In this document: in pieces, positions 41,704-51,291 of the stretch
Position numbering within the stretch: position 1 is the first letter of the stretch
Layout of the letters: every line of letters begins with the position of its first letter
Origin: JBBIPA01 sp963820495
GTDB taxonomy: Bacteria > Chloroflexota > Dehalococcoidia > GIF9 > UBA5629
Length of the DNA: 64,000 nucleotides
Direction: 5' to 3'
NCBI GenBank assembly: GCA_963820495.1
Contig: CAWGAF010000001.1
Coordinates: forward strand, 62,001 to 126,000
Made by a program: the position numbers and the translations under genes
Notes under the pieces: model-generated
Seen by the model: only the letters and a program-made list of their open reading frames with translations
Database searches by the model: none
Told to the model about the DNA's origin: nothing

Positions 41704-43364
41704 GTTTTTATTACCTCTTTAAGAATGTTCAAAACATCACTGTTTGAGACATCAGTACGTATTATCACTTTGCCTATATCTTCGAGCAGAACCCATTGAA
41801 TAGCCTTATTTCGCACTTTCTTATCCAACTCCATAGCAGCCAGGGCATCATCTAAACTTACCCCAGAGCAATTCACCGGTAAATTGAATTTTTCTAAAAG
41901 CGATTGTTGGCGTTGAACTACGTTTTGCGGCAAAAGCCCCAGTCGTTGGCTGAGCTTAGCTGCTGCCATCATACCAATAGCTACTGCCTCGCCATGGAGG
42001 AATTTTTTATAGTGGCTGGCTGTCTCAAGCCCGTGAGCCACCGTGTGTCCATAATTCAAGGTAATCCGTTTTCCTGTATCCCTCTCATCTTCAGCCACAA
42101 TCCTCGCCTTGATACAGGCACTACGAGCAATCACGTTCGTCGTAATATCAGGCGTCAAGCTAATCAATTTCTCAACATTATCCTCAAGAATTTTAAAAAA
42201 CTCTGCGTCCGAGATCAGTCCATGTTTAATTACTTCAGCCCATCCAGAAGCAAATTCGCGCTGAGGCAAACTGGTTAACACCTGAACATCAGCTAAAACA
42301 AGGCAGGGCTGATAAAAAGCGCCAATTAGATTCTTTCCTTGAGGATGGTCTACAGCAACCTTACCACCGATACTGGCATCTACCATACCTACAAGGCTGG
42401 TAGGTACCTGCACCCAAGGAACACCACGCAAATATGTAGCTGCCACAAAGCCCACAAGGTCACCAACCACGCCACCACCCAAAGCAACTATTACATCATT
42501 TCTCTCCACTTTACATTTGATAAGAAAGTCATAGATTTTAACAGCCGCATTGATGTCCTTTGAGGCTTCGCCTGGAGGCACCAGATAATAATCAACCGAA
42601 AAGCCAGAGTTTCGTATCGCTTCCCTGGACTGGTCGCCATAGATAGAAAAGACTGTTTCATCGCTTATAATTATTGCATTACCTGATAGCCCGGCCTGCC
42701 CCATTTTTTCTCCTAGCTTGCTCAGTAGACCCCAACCAGCAAAGAATGGATAATGTCTGCTAGATGTTTCTACGATACAAGCAGTATCGGCTTTCATAAC
42801 TTGCTCAACATCATGGAAATGGCTTGTATATCTCCAGCCCTTTAACACTTCATGACTAACTTCATCAGTAGTTAGATTATCGGTATGAACAGTCCAATCA
42901 GCTATAGCATAATAGGGCTGTCGAAAAGCCTTTAGCTGTTTTATGCGCTCAAGCGGTTCCTTACCAGCAAGTAGTGGACGCATTACAGGGTTTGAAGAAT
43001 AGAGAGCATCCTGGAGCAAACGGTGATAAATCATCTCAACTTTGGCTTCCAGACAGATGACTATACAAGTCTCATGAAGTAATTCTACATTTCTAGGGTC
43101 GAGGATAATCCCTCCTCCTGTAGAAATAACCACTTTCCCCCTACAGCAAGCTCGCTTTAATACTTCTCGCTCGAACTGCCTGAATTTATCCTCACCCTCT
43201 TCAAAGAGCTCAGGAATAGTCCTGCCGCTGAGTTTAACAATCTCGTCGTCAGTATCCACTGAATCCCAATTAAGCTGCGCAGCCACCTTTTTAGCCACAA
43301 TTGACTTGCCAGTAGCCGAAAAGCCTATTAGAGCTATATTTTTAATGTCTTTGCCATGGTGCAT
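41700..43364 (-). CDS. aroKB: Fused shikimate kinase / 3-dehydroquinate synthase
   Basis: This 554-residue bifunctional enzyme covers two steps of the chorismate pathway. The N-terminal kinase (about 1-175) has the P-loop GFSATGKSIVAKK, DTDDEIVKLSGRTIPELF and STGGGIIL. The C-terminal synthase (about 195-550) has the NAD-binding ALGGGVVGDLVGFVAATYLRGV, PTSLVGMVDASIGGKVAVDHPQGKN and NYGHTVAHGLE with zinc-ligand His. It is followed by ctaB-like (4-bp overlap) and preceded by aroC (6 bp) in one operon. The fusion order kinase-synthase gives non-consecutive pathway steps. Confidence 0.93.
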   Translation of the reverse strand: MHHGKDIKNIALIGFSATGKSIVAKKVAAQLNWDSVDTDDEIVKLSGRTIPELFEEGEDKFRQFEREVLKRACCRGKVVISTGGGIILDPRNVELLHETCIVICLEAKVEMIYHRLLQDALYSSNPVMRPLLAGKEPLERIKQLKAFRQPYYAIADWTVHTDNLTTDEVSHEVLKGWRYTSHFHDVEQVMKADTACIVETSSRHYPFFAGWGLLSKLGEKMGQAGLSGNAIIISDETVFSIYGDQSREAIRNSGFSVDYYLVPPGEASKDINAAVKIYDFLIKCKVERNDVIVALGGGVVGDLVGFVAATYLRGVPWVQVPTSLVGMVDASIGGKVAVDHPQGKNLIGAFYQPCLVLADVQVLTSLPQREFASGWAEVIKHGLISDAEFFKILEDNVEKLISLTPDITTNVIARSACIKARIVAEDERDTGKRITLNYGHTVAHGLETASHYKKFLHGEAVAIGMMAAAKLSQRLGLLPQNVVQRQQSLLEKFNLPVNCSGVSLDDALAAMELDKKVRNKAIQWVLLEDIGKVIIRTDVSNSDVLNILKEVIKT

Positions 43365-43370
43365 AATGTT

Positions 43371-44531
43371 TCAGGAGGAAATAGAAACAATATAGTTGTG
43401 ATAATTGGCTAAAGTTTCCTTTAAATGGTCACCACCAAATTTCGTCAACATAGCATCTGCTAGAACTATGGCTAACATAGCCTCTCCAACTACCCCACCA
43501 GCAGGTACAACACAGACATCGCTACGTTCGTAGTGCGCAGTCGTCACCTTTCTACTCTGCAAATCGACAGACGACAATGGTTTCCCTAAAGTAGCAATCG
43601 GTTTCATCACTGCTCTGACAATTATCGGTTCTCCATTACTAATGCCACCTTCAATACCGCCAGCCCTATTAGTAGGTCGAATCCAGAAAGAACCGTTACC
43701 TTTTAGATCAGGGCTGATTTCATCATGGGCTTCAGAACCTGGTAGACTAGCCAAAGCAAACCCAGCACCAATTTCCACTCCTTTAACAGCATTAATGCTC
43801 ATTACTGCCTGAGCGATTTCTCCATCAAGACGTTCGCACCACTGTACATGACTACCCAACCCAACTGGTACCCCATTAGCAACTATTTCAAAAACACCAC
43901 CCAAAGTATTGCCGTCTCCTTTAGCCTTATCTATAGCTGCCATCATTGCTTTTTCCGCTTTAGGGTCGGCACAGCGTACTGGAGAATTTTCTACTTGTTT
44001 CCAATTCACAGCATTGTTTTCTGCCACATGGTAACCACCAATACTTAGCGTGTGACTATGGATAGCAATGCCGAACTCCTCAAGAAATCTCCGGGCTATA
44101 GCACCTACAGCAACTCTAGCTGCAGTTTCCCGTGCACTCGCCCTTTCGAGTATTGAACGAATATCTCTAATACCATACTTAATAGCTCCAGCCAAGTCAG
44201 CATGCCCAGGACGAGGAGATGTTATCGGTTCCACTTCTTTACTAGAAACATCAACACTCATAATATCTTGCCAATTCTGCCAATCACGATTTAATATTAG
44301 CAGACTTATAGGACTACCTATGGTAAAACCATGACGTACTCCTGATATTATCTCCGCCCTATCCTTTTCTATATCCATGCGGGCACCACGCCCGTAGCCA
44401 GCTTGTCGCCGTTTAAGGTCATTAGCTATGTACTTCTCACTAAGCGCTAAACCAGCCACCATCCCCTCAATAACGGCTATTAAGCCCTTACCGTGAGATT
44501 CTCCAGCAGTAACAAATCGAAATCGCCCCAT
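43371..44531 (-). CDS. aroC: Chorismate synthase
   Basis: This 386-residue FMN-dependent enzyme makes chorismate from EPSP. Signatures are FVTAGESHGKGL at the N-terminus, RRQAGYGRGARMDIEKD, RPGHADLAGAIKYGIRDIRSILERASARETAARVA (in parts) and GGIEGGISNGEPI with the catalytic His/Asp region. It sits between aroE and aroKB with short gaps. Confidence 0.96.
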   Translation of the reverse strand: MGRFRFVTAGESHGKGLIAVIEGMVAGLALSEKYIANDLKRRQAGYGRGARMDIEKDRAEIISGVRHGFTIGSPISLLILNRDWQNWQDIMSVDVSSKEVEPITSPRPGHADLAGAIKYGIRDIRSILERASARETAARVAVGAIARRFLEEFGIAIHSHTLSIGGYHVAENNAVNWKQVENSPVRCADPKAEKAMMAAIDKAKGDGNTLGGVFEIVANGVPVGLGSHVQWCERLDGEIAQAVMSINAVKGVEIGAGFALASLPGSEAHDEISPDLKGNGSFWIRPTNRAGGIEGGISNGEPIIVRAVMKPIATLGKPLSSVDLQSRKVTTAHYERSDVCVVPAGGVVGEAMLAIVLADAMLTKFGGDHLKETLANYHNYIVSISS

Positions 44532-44546
44532 TGTACTCGTCTCTAT

Positions 44547-45416
44547 TTATATCTTGCTTATCGCTGCTTTTGCCGTGGAAAACATTATATTAAGTGGAGC
44601 CTTCTTCCCAATCCATAGCTCAAAAGCAGCAGCTCCCTGATAAACTAACATAGGCAAACCACCAAGAGTACGGGCACCTGCCTTTGTCGCCATTTTCAGT
44701 AAAGTCGTTTCTGCAGGATTATACACCAAGTCATAGACTAAAGCATTGGATAGAACTAAATCAGCCTTCAAAGGTATTTGTTCTTCCTGGGCAGAATATC
44801 TCATCCCCACTGTAGTACAGTTGACTATTAGCTGGCAACTTTTAATCGCATTTTGAAGCTTCAATGAATCCCACGACAAAGTAAAAACTTTCGTATGCGA
44901 TTTTGCGCTATCAACGTGGCCTAATAAAGACTCTGCCAGTATCTCAGCTCGCTTTAACGTCCGATTAGTTATAACCAGCAAAGCTATATTTTCCTGAATA
45001 AGAGCAAAACCGGCAGCTCGGGCAGCTCCACCAGCACCAAAAAGCACTACCTGCTTATCTTTAGGATCAAAATCAGCATCTTTTCGTAAAGCCTGGATAA
45101 AGCCATATGCATCGGTGTTAAAACCTGTCAGCCTACCATCTCGATTAATTATTGTGTTCACAGCTCCAATAAGGCTTGCTTGGTTATCAATTTCGTCCAA
45201 TAAACTCAGGACCTTCTCTTTGTAAGGTACAGTAATATTTGCTCCTAAGTTTTGATAATGCCTTAACCGACTTATTACAGAAGATAATTCCTCGGCTTTA
45301 GTCTCCCAGACCTCATAACGAATATCTAGTTTGTAATAATCCAAAGCAGCCTGCTGAAAATATGGGGAAATTGAGTGTTTTAGAGGATAACCAATTAGTC
45401 CGATGTATCTTGTCAT
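44547..45416 (-). CDS. aroE: Shikimate 5-dehydrogenase
   Basis: This 289-residue NADP enzyme reduces 3-dehydroshikimate. It begins MTRYIGLIGYPLKHSISPYFQQ, with catalytic Lys in GANITVPYKEKV, then the dinucleotide loop FGAGGAARAAGFAL and NCTTVGMR. The ATG at 45416 overlaps the ruvX stop as TAATG, which is why I prefer it to the TTG three codons upstream. Confidence 0.95.
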   Translation of the reverse strand: MTRYIGLIGYPLKHSISPYFQQAALDYYKLDIRYEVWETKAEELSSVISRLRHYQNLGANITVPYKEKVLSLLDEIDNQASLIGAVNTIINRDGRLTGFNTDAYGFIQALRKDADFDPKDKQVVLFGAGGAARAAGFALIQENIALLVITNRTLKRAEILAESLLGHVDSAKSHTKVFTLSWDSLKLQNAIKSCQLIVNCTTVGMRYSAQEEQIPLKADLVLSNALVYDLVYNPAETTLLKMATKAGARTLGGLPMLVYQGAAAFELWIGKKAPLNIMFSTAKAAISKI

Positions 45417-45835
45417 TAGCCACAAGCTTTCAGGCTATCCAAATATCCCTGCAAAATGAAGGCTGCAGCCGCAGCGTCACGTCGCTCTCTTCTTTTCCGG
45501 CTATTAATGCCAGCTTCGATCAGCAAATGATCCACGGCTACGGTGGACAACCTCTCATCTCTAAGTTCAATATCAACTTCAGTGCATTCTGAAAGCTTTT
45601 CTACAAAATCCTTCACTTTGTTTGCTTGTCTTCCAATACTGCCATCTAAAGAATAGGGAAAGCCAATGATAATACGTCGAATACCATATTTGTTAACAAT
45701 TTCGACAATAGCACTTATCGCATTATCATCATCGTCTCTCAAAATCGTCGTCAATGGGCTAGCCAGAATCTGTTCAGGATCGCTAATAGCAACCCCTATT
45801 CGCCTATCTCCGATGTCTAATCCTAGATTACGCAT
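45416..45835 (-). CDS. ruvX: Putative Holliday junction resolvase / pre-16S rRNA nuclease (YqgF)
   Basis: This 139-residue RNase H-fold protein has acidic residues in LGLDIGDRRIGVAISD, the GFPYSLDGSIGRQA block and ELRDERLSTVAVDHLL. The C-terminal RRERRDAAAAAFILQGYLD is typical. The family matures the 5' end of 16S rRNA in E. coli. It lies 2 bp after alaS, a common pairing. Confidence 0.92.
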   Translation of the reverse strand: MRNLGLDIGDRRIGVAISDPEQILASPLTTILRDDDDNAISAIVEIVNKYGIRRIIIGFPYSLDGSIGRQANKVKDFVEKLSECTEVDIELRDERLSTVAVDHLLIEAGINSRKRRERRDAAAAAFILQGYLDSLKACG

Positions 45836-45837
45836 AT

Positions 45838-48531
45838 TTATTGGCGAGCCTTTTGAACCAAGCTTTTTACTAACCCTAAAGCCTCATCAATTTTGCTTTT
45901 GTCTTTACCTCCAGCCTGAGCCATTTCTGCTCTACCGCCACCAGTACCCCCAGTTACTCCAGCCACCTGTTTAATTATCTCGCCAGCATGCAGGCGTTTA
46001 CCTATTAAGTCCGGCGTCACCATTGCCATAAAACCAGGTTTGCCTTCATGAACCGTCCCCAGAACGATTACAGCACTCTTCAGACGCTCACGCAATGAAT
46101 CCCCTATCTCCCTCAGGATGGGCATCGAAGAAGCTGGCACATGAGCAGCTATAACCGCTATCCCATCTATATGTTCAGCACATTTCTGTAAGTCATCAAC
46201 TATATTTTTTGACAACTTCCTCTCTAAGAATGCTATACGTTTACGTTCCGCTGCCAACTCCGCAATAAGAGCCTTCACCTTTTCTGGAGCATCAGAAGTC
46301 GAGGTTTTCATTTGCTCAGCTATAGTATCCAATGCCTCAAGACGTTCCATAAGTAAAGTATGAGCTTCCCTCCCCGTAACTGCTTCAATCCTGCGCAAGC
46401 CAGTACCAATACTGCTCTCGCTAACAATATAAAAGAGGCCAATTTCTCCAGTCGATTTAACATGAGTACCACCACACAGCTCAACACTTACAGGAGGTTT
46501 GCCGATTTCCATCACCCTAACAGTGTCTCCATACTTTTCTTCGAACAAGGCTATAGCACCTTCCTCGATGGCTTTCTTATAGGGAACGACCCTACTGACA
46601 ACTGAAAGATTCTGGCGTATCTTTTCGTTGACAATATGCTGAATATCATTAAATTGTTCCTTACTAATCGCCGTTAAATGAGAAAAGTCAAAACGGAACC
46701 GGTCAGGAGTCACCAAAGAGCCTCTCTGAGCAATATGGCTACCCAATACCTGACGTAAAGCTGCCTGAAGCAGGTGCGTTGCCGTATGATTGCGCGCTAT
46801 ATCCAACCGACGATCTACATCAACCTCAGCCTCCACAACATCATCTTCTGCAACTTTGCCCTTACTAACTTGACCTAGATGGACAATCACGCCTTCAGCA
46901 ATAATATTACCTCTCGGCGACCAGACTGCATCGGTAATAACCACCTCACCTGAATCGGAAACCATTTTGCCAATATCGCCCACTTGACCTCCCATCTCTC
47001 CATAAAAAGGTGTTTTATCAAGGACAATAGCCACCTTTTTGCCCCCGCTGGCAGATACAACAGAGTCTCTACAATCTTGGTCTAGAATCTTAATTACTTT
47101 AGAATGACTCTTACACTCTTCATAACCAACAAATTTAGTCGTTGGTAGTCTCGTTGGTCGTATACTATTCGTAGTTACCCCACCGCTGATATCAACATTA
47201 CCACCAATAGTGATAGTGAATTTATGGCTAGCTCTAGCCTTCTCTCTCTGCTTCTCCATCTCGTTTTCAAAGCTTTTGAAGTCGACAGACAAGCCTTTCT
47301 CTTTAGCAAGCTCAGCAGTCAATTCCGCTGGAAAGCCATAAGTATCATAAAGGCGGAAAATATCCTTGCCTTCGATATATTCCCTACCATTACTTTTAGC
47401 CTCAGCAATAGTCTTTTCCACCAGATTAATTCCAGCATCAAGTGTACTGATAAACTTTTCCTCTTCTGTGTTGATTACCTCCAGGACGAAGTTTTGATTG
47501 GTTTTCAATTCAGGGTATACATGCCCCATCTTCTCTATAACTACTTCAGCCATCTTACTGAGGAAAGAATCTTCTATGCCCAGCTTTCTTCCAAAAAAAT
47601 TGGCTTTACGTAATATTCGCCGTAAAACATAGCCCCTGCCCTCATTCGATGGTAAAACTCCGTCAGCAATAAGAAAAGAAATACCTCGGCTATGCTCAGA
47701 TACAATTCTGATAGCCAGGTCAACAGTTTCATCTTTGCCATAGTCCTTATGCGCCAAATCGCAGATTTTTCCTCGCAATGGAAGAAAAAGGTCTGTGTCA
47801 TATACTGAGTATACGCCTTGCATAACAGCCGCAGTTCTCTCCAGCCCCATACCCGTATCGATATTAGGCTTGGGCAAAGGAGTCCGTTTCCCTGCACGAT
47901 CTTGATTATATTGAGTAAACACCAGATTCCAGATTTCAGAAAAGCGTCCACAGTCGCATCCCGGTTTACAATCAGGCTTGCCGCAACCAAATTTCTCACC
48001 AAAGTCATAATGTATTTCACTGCAGGGGCCACAAGGACCTGAATCACCTGCTGGCCCCCAAAAATTATCTTTCTCTCCCAGTCGACCTATTTTCTCATCA
48101 GGGAAACCAATCGCCTTCCAGCAGTTAAACGCTTCGTCATCATCCAAATAAATAGTAACCCAGAGATGTTCCGGTGCAATCGCCAGACGCTGGTTGACAA
48201 ATTCCCAAGACCAAGCAATAGCTTCTTTTTTAAAATAGTCTCCTATGCTAAAATTTCCCAACATCTCAAAAAAAGTCAGGTGCTTGGCATCACCAACGGA
48301 ATCGATATCGGTAGTACGAAAACACTTCTGACAAGAAGCCAAACGGGGATTCGACGGCACTGCTTGTCCCAAAAAATAAGGCTTGATTTGCACCATGCCA
48401 GCAGTCGTTAACAATAAGGTTGGATCACCATGAGGTATCAGCGATGAACTCGGTATGACCTTATGTTTTTTTTCCTCAAAAAAACTTAGGAACGCTTGTC
48501 TGATTTCGTCGCTATTCAACGTATTCAACAC
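45838..48531 (-). CDS. alaS: Alanine-tRNA ligase
   Basis: This full-length enzyme of 897 residues has a class II catalytic core (TTAGMVQIKPYFLG, GDAKHLTFFEMLGNFSIGDYFK, DTGMGLERTAAVMQG). The editing domain has zinc site HTATHLL and CGGTH, and the C-terminal C-Ala domain is Gly-rich (GGTGGGRAEMAQAGG). A Cys-rich insertion (CGKPDCKPGCDC) near residue 190 is seen in many anaerobes. The start is GTG at 48531, or more likely TTG at 48519 giving (M)NSDEIRQAF. Both lie just behind a strong promoter. Confidence 0.95.
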   Translation of the reverse strand: MLNTLNSDEIRQAFLSFFEEKKHKVIPSSSLIPHGDPTLLLTTAGMVQIKPYFLGQAVPSNPRLASCQKCFRTTDIDSVGDAKHLTFFEMLGNFSIGDYFKKEAIAWSWEFVNQRLAIAPEHLWVTIYLDDDEAFNCWKAIGFPDEKIGRLGEKDNFWGPAGDSGPCGPCSEIHYDFGEKFGCGKPDCKPGCDCGRFSEIWNLVFTQYNQDRAGKRTPLPKPNIDTGMGLERTAAVMQGVYSVYDTDLFLPLRGKICDLAHKDYGKDETVDLAIRIVSEHSRGISFLIADGVLPSNEGRGYVLRRILRKANFFGRKLGIEDSFLSKMAEVVIEKMGHVYPELKTNQNFVLEVINTEEEKFISTLDAGINLVEKTIAEAKSNGREYIEGKDIFRLYDTYGFPAELTAELAKEKGLSVDFKSFENEMEKQREKARASHKFTITIGGNVDISGGVTTNSIRPTRLPTTKFVGYEECKSHSKVIKILDQDCRDSVVSASGGKKVAIVLDKTPFYGEMGGQVGDIGKMVSDSGEVVITDAVWSPRGNIIAEGVIVHLGQVSKGKVAEDDVVEAEVDVDRRLDIARNHTATHLLQAALRQVLGSHIAQRGSLVTPDRFRFDFSHLTAISKEQFNDIQHIVNEKIRQNLSVVSRVVPYKKAIEEGAIALFEEKYGDTVRVMEIGKPPVSVELCGGTHVKSTGEIGLFYIVSESSIGTGLRRIEAVTGREAHTLLMERLEALDTIAEQMKTSTSDAPEKVKALIAELAAERKRIAFLERKLSKNIVDDLQKCAEHIDGIAVIAAHVPASSMPILREIGDSLRERLKSAVIVLGTVHEGKPGFMAMVTPDLIGKRLHAGEIIKQVAGVTGGTGGGRAEMAQAGGKDKSKIDEALGLVKSLVQKARQ

Positions 48532-48539
48532 CTTTCTGG

Positions 48540-48568
48540 ATTTTAATAAACCATTACTTCTATGTCAA
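48540..48568 (-). promoter_or_regulatory. Near-consensus promoter of alaS, almost leaderless
   Basis: On the minus strand TTGACA (48568-48563), 17 bp, then TAAAAT (48545-48540). The predicted start of transcription, about 48533, is 2 bases before the GTG at 48531 and about 14 before the TTG at 48519. No T-box leader precedes alaS. Confidence 0.6.
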
Positions 48569-48667
48569 TTAGTAAAACGGAGCTTTTGCCGGTGTCAGAA
48601 ACCAATAAACGCTAACAAAGTAGAGAAAATTATACCAATTTGAAAATGCTTTTGCCCACTTTATTAA

Positions 48668-49639
48668 CTATCTATCCATAAGATAGACCGCAGCACCAAT
48701 AGTCCCTGCTTTGTCACCCAATCGAGAGCGCACTATACGTACTGTCCGAACTGGCAATCTAAAAGCTCTTTGTTTTACGACTTTTCGAGCTGGTCTGAGT
48801 AATATATCCCCCATCTTAGATACACCACCCCCAATAATAATCACTTCAGGATTAAAAATATTAACTATATTTGCCAACCCAACACCTAGATAATAGGCAG
48901 CCTTATTCACCACCCCACAAGCCAGAGAGTCACCCTGTTTAGCTGCCAAAGCTACAGTCTCAGCAGTGATACTATTAAGTCCACCACTAGAAAATCCTGT
49001 AATACGGCTGGTTTCACCCTGACCAATACGTCTTTTGGCCTCGTTTGCTATAGCTGTACCTGAAGCCATAACTTCCAGACAGCCAAAATTACCGCAATTA
49101 CATTGTGGCCCATCAGCCTCTACAACCATGTGTCCTATCTCACCTGCACAACCATCAGTGCCAACATAAAGTTTTCCATGTATGATAATGCCACCACCTA
49201 TACCAGTGCTCACGGTAAGATAAACCAAGTTGTCAGCTCCACATCCAGCACCAAAACGGTGTTCCCCCAATGCTGCAGCACTAGCATCATTTATTAGATG
49301 GATATCCACTCCAAGCTTTTCAGCCATCATATCCCTTAATGGTATATTGTGCCATCTAGGCAAGCTTGGAGAGGAGGTTACAACTCCATTTTTTACATCC
49401 AAAATGCCAGCAGCAGCAATTGCAATACCGCACAGCTCCTTAACCTCCAGTTCAGCCTTCACCAAGCTATCCTTAATCGCGGATAAAATCCCAGTAACTA
49501 CCTTTTGGGGACCTTTATCTGCCTGAGCTGGGTACTTTCTAAAATAGATAATTTTACCATCAGGCAACAATATAGCTGACTTTATATTGGTACCTCCCAA
49601 ATCAATGGCTAAAACAGGCGCAAGATGACTTTTATTCAT
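48668..49639 (-). CDS. ROK family sugar kinase (glucokinase-like)
   Basis: This 323-residue protein has the ATP loop LAIDLGGTNIKSAIL at the start, the sugar site LINDASAAALGEHRFG, TVSTGIGGGIIIHGKLY and the ROK zinc motif CNCGNFGCLEVMASG (about 181-195). It has no N-terminal helix-turn-helix, so it is a kinase rather than a repressor. The likely substrate is glucose or a related hexose, feeding pfkA. It precedes alaS by 136 bp. Confidence 0.9.
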   Translation of the reverse strand: MNKSHLAPVLAIDLGGTNIKSAILLPDGKIIYFRKYPAQADKGPQKVVTGILSAIKDSLVKAELEVKELCGIAIAAAGILDVKNGVVTSSPSLPRWHNIPLRDMMAEKLGVDIHLINDASAAALGEHRFGAGCGADNLVYLTVSTGIGGGIIIHGKLYVGTDGCAGEIGHMVVEADGPQCNCGNFGCLEVMASGTAIANEAKRRIGQGETSRITGFSSGGLNSITAETVALAAKQGDSLACGVVNKAAYYLGVGLANIVNIFNPEVIIIGGGVSKMGDILLRPARKVVKQRAFRLPVRTVRIVRSRLGDKAGTIGAAVYLMDR

Positions 49640-49721
49640 ACTCTCTCAACTCCGGCAAATCCTAACAAACTACCTCAAATTTCCGAACTGAATTCTGCCC
49701 AAAAAAAATCCAGCGACATTA

Positions 49722-50723
49722 TCACCCACATAACTCTACCACCAGCAAGTCTACAGCCAGATCACCATCGTATTTTCCAGTCTTTATAGCCACATCAGCT
49801 TCTAAAACTTTTTGATAAGCTAGCTTTAAATTCTCTATAGTATATGCTTTTGCCTGCTCCGATACTTTGTCAAAAACATAATCTGAAGTTATGCCCAATC
49901 TGCCCATAACCTGAGTCCTGGATAGCTTTTGACTCATTTCCTTCGCCATGATTATTCTACGAAGTTGCCGTGTAATTAAGACAAGAATTTGAGGTGGAAC
50001 TACCCCTTCCTGAAGTAACCGATGAAGCAAGTGTTGGGCTGCTTTTCTTCGGCTTTCAAGAATAGCATCAATCAAAGCAAATATATTGGCTTCACGAGTA
50101 TAACTTGTAACTTGCTTTACATCGTCCTCAGTTATTGGGCGTCCGTGGCTAAAAGCAAGCAGTTTATCAATCTCACTACTCATATTCCATAAATCACTAC
50201 CTATAAGCTCCTCTAGCAAGTTAATCGCTTTAGGAGATGTATTACCACCACTTTCAGTTATACGCTTCCTAATCCAGCTTTGAAGATACTTACCTTTCAG
50301 TTCAGGAAAGGCTTTTATTTCAGCTAAAGGGCTGAGTCGTTTGAGCAAAATATTTTTCCTATTATCTAGTTCTCCATCAATCAATATGAGTATTGTAGTT
50401 GCAGGGATCTTATTAATATAACTACCAAGGTCCTGCCACTCTTTCAGCGTTGAATCGGATTTTAACTTGCTTGTGTTGGTACGTTTTTCTGTTTTTTTAG
50501 GAGGCTCAAAGCGTTCCAGTAAACCTTCGACGATAACTAACCTGACCTGATGCAAAAACGGCACGGCATTACAGACATCTTGAATCTGTGCCAGATTTAT
50601 TTGCTGACCATCCAGAACATTGGTATTGATAGCAAGCATTTCAGTATTCCCAAGCCCAGCTTTTATCTTCTTTAGTTCTTGATGAAGCGAGAAGTTATCT
50701 TTCCCATACATTATGTAAAACAA
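49722..50723 (-). CDS. holA: DNA polymerase III delta subunit
   Basis: This 333-residue AAA+-like clamp-loader subunit begins MFYIMYGKDNFSLHQELKKIK. It lacks a P-loop, as expected for delta, and contains KGKYLQSWIRKRITESGGNTSPKAI and the C-terminal helical collar. Conservation is low in this family, and the call rests on overall pattern and length. It is the first gene of the minus-strand run and is divergent from the ferritin-like gene. Confidence 0.85.
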   Translation of the reverse strand: MFYIMYGKDNFSLHQELKKIKAGLGNTEMLAINTNVLDGQQINLAQIQDVCNAVPFLHQVRLVIVEGLLERFEPPKKTEKRTNTSKLKSDSTLKEWQDLGSYINKIPATTILILIDGELDNRKNILLKRLSPLAEIKAFPELKGKYLQSWIRKRITESGGNTSPKAINLLEELIGSDLWNMSSEIDKLLAFSHGRPITEDDVKQVTSYTREANIFALIDAILESRRKAAQHLLHRLLQEGVVPPQILVLITRQLRRIIMAKEMSQKLSRTQVMGRLGITSDYVFDKVSEQAKAYTIENLKLAYQKVLEADVAIKTGKYDGDLAVDLLVVELCG

Positions 50724-50933
50724 TTCTTATGAACCCCTATCATTGTAGCATATGCGAAACATATTTAGTTGCCAACTTTTACTATAAATATGTGGGCCAA
50801 TAAATAACGTAAAACTACTTGATTTTAATACTAGCAACAGATATACTCAATCATTGTTCTCTCACAAGTAGCTCTCTACTTTTAACAAAGCTACTTAAGC
50901 TAAATTCTACTAGTTTCATTTGTGGAGGGTAAA

Positions 50934-51194
50934 ATGGGGTATCCTTTTAACGAAGAAAGCAACGAAAATGATTATGACACTGAATTAGACTTGCAGATAC
51001 TACGTGAGGACTTAGCAGCAGAATTGTTATCGATTAACCAATATCAGGAGCACATCGAGTCGCTGGCAGACGAAGAAGCTATAAGAGCCCTGGAACTCAT
51101 AAGAGATGCCAAGAAAGAACATGCCGCCAAATTGCTTAAACTTATTCAAAAACTTGATACCGTTCAGGCTGAAAAATTAGAAAAGGAGATATAA
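50934..51194 (+). CDS. Small ferritin-like diiron-domain protein
   Basis: This 86-residue all-helical protein has an acidic start, then a two-helix hairpin. It carries ELLSINQYQEHIESL and AKKEHAAKLLKLIQKLD, the Glu...ExxH pattern of short ferritin-like proteins such as encapsulated ferritins. Two hairpins must dimerise to make a full iron site. No encapsulin shell gene is in the window. I chose the ATG at 50934, 5 bases after GGAGG. A GTG at 50922 would place the ribosome site inside the gene. Confidence 0.7.
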   Translation: MGYPFNEESNENDYDTELDLQILREDLAAELLSINQYQEHIESLADEEAIRALELIRDAKKEHAAKLLKLIQKLDTVQAEKLEKEI

Positions 51195-51199
51195 TCAGA

Positions 51200-51259
51200 A
51201 TGGCACATAAACCAAAACTCAAAGGTGTAAAAAAGAACCGGGGCAAACACAAGAAATAG
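51200..51259 (+). CDS. 19-residue lysine-rich small ORF (candidate)
   Basis: ATG at 51200 opens 19 codons plus TAG, encoding MAHKPKLKGVKKNRGKHKK. It follows the ferritin-like stop by 5 bp and precedes purD by 32 bp. GGAGAT (51185-51190) lies 9 bases upstream. The peptide is more than half Lys, Arg or His, like small nucleic-acid or ribosome-binding peptides. I know no family for it. Confidence 0.4.
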   Translation: MAHKPKLKGVKKNRGKHKK

Positions 51260-51291
51260 GGCAAAACCTAATTTCAGACAAAGGTAAACCA

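Noticed and set aside
48532..48667. Possible T-box leader before alaS
   Set aside because: No AGGGTGGNACCGCG-type element, and the promoter lies almost on the start codon.
50922..51259. Encapsulin cargo system
   Set aside because: The ferritin-like protein fits a cargo type, but no shell protein or targeting peptide is visible in the window.
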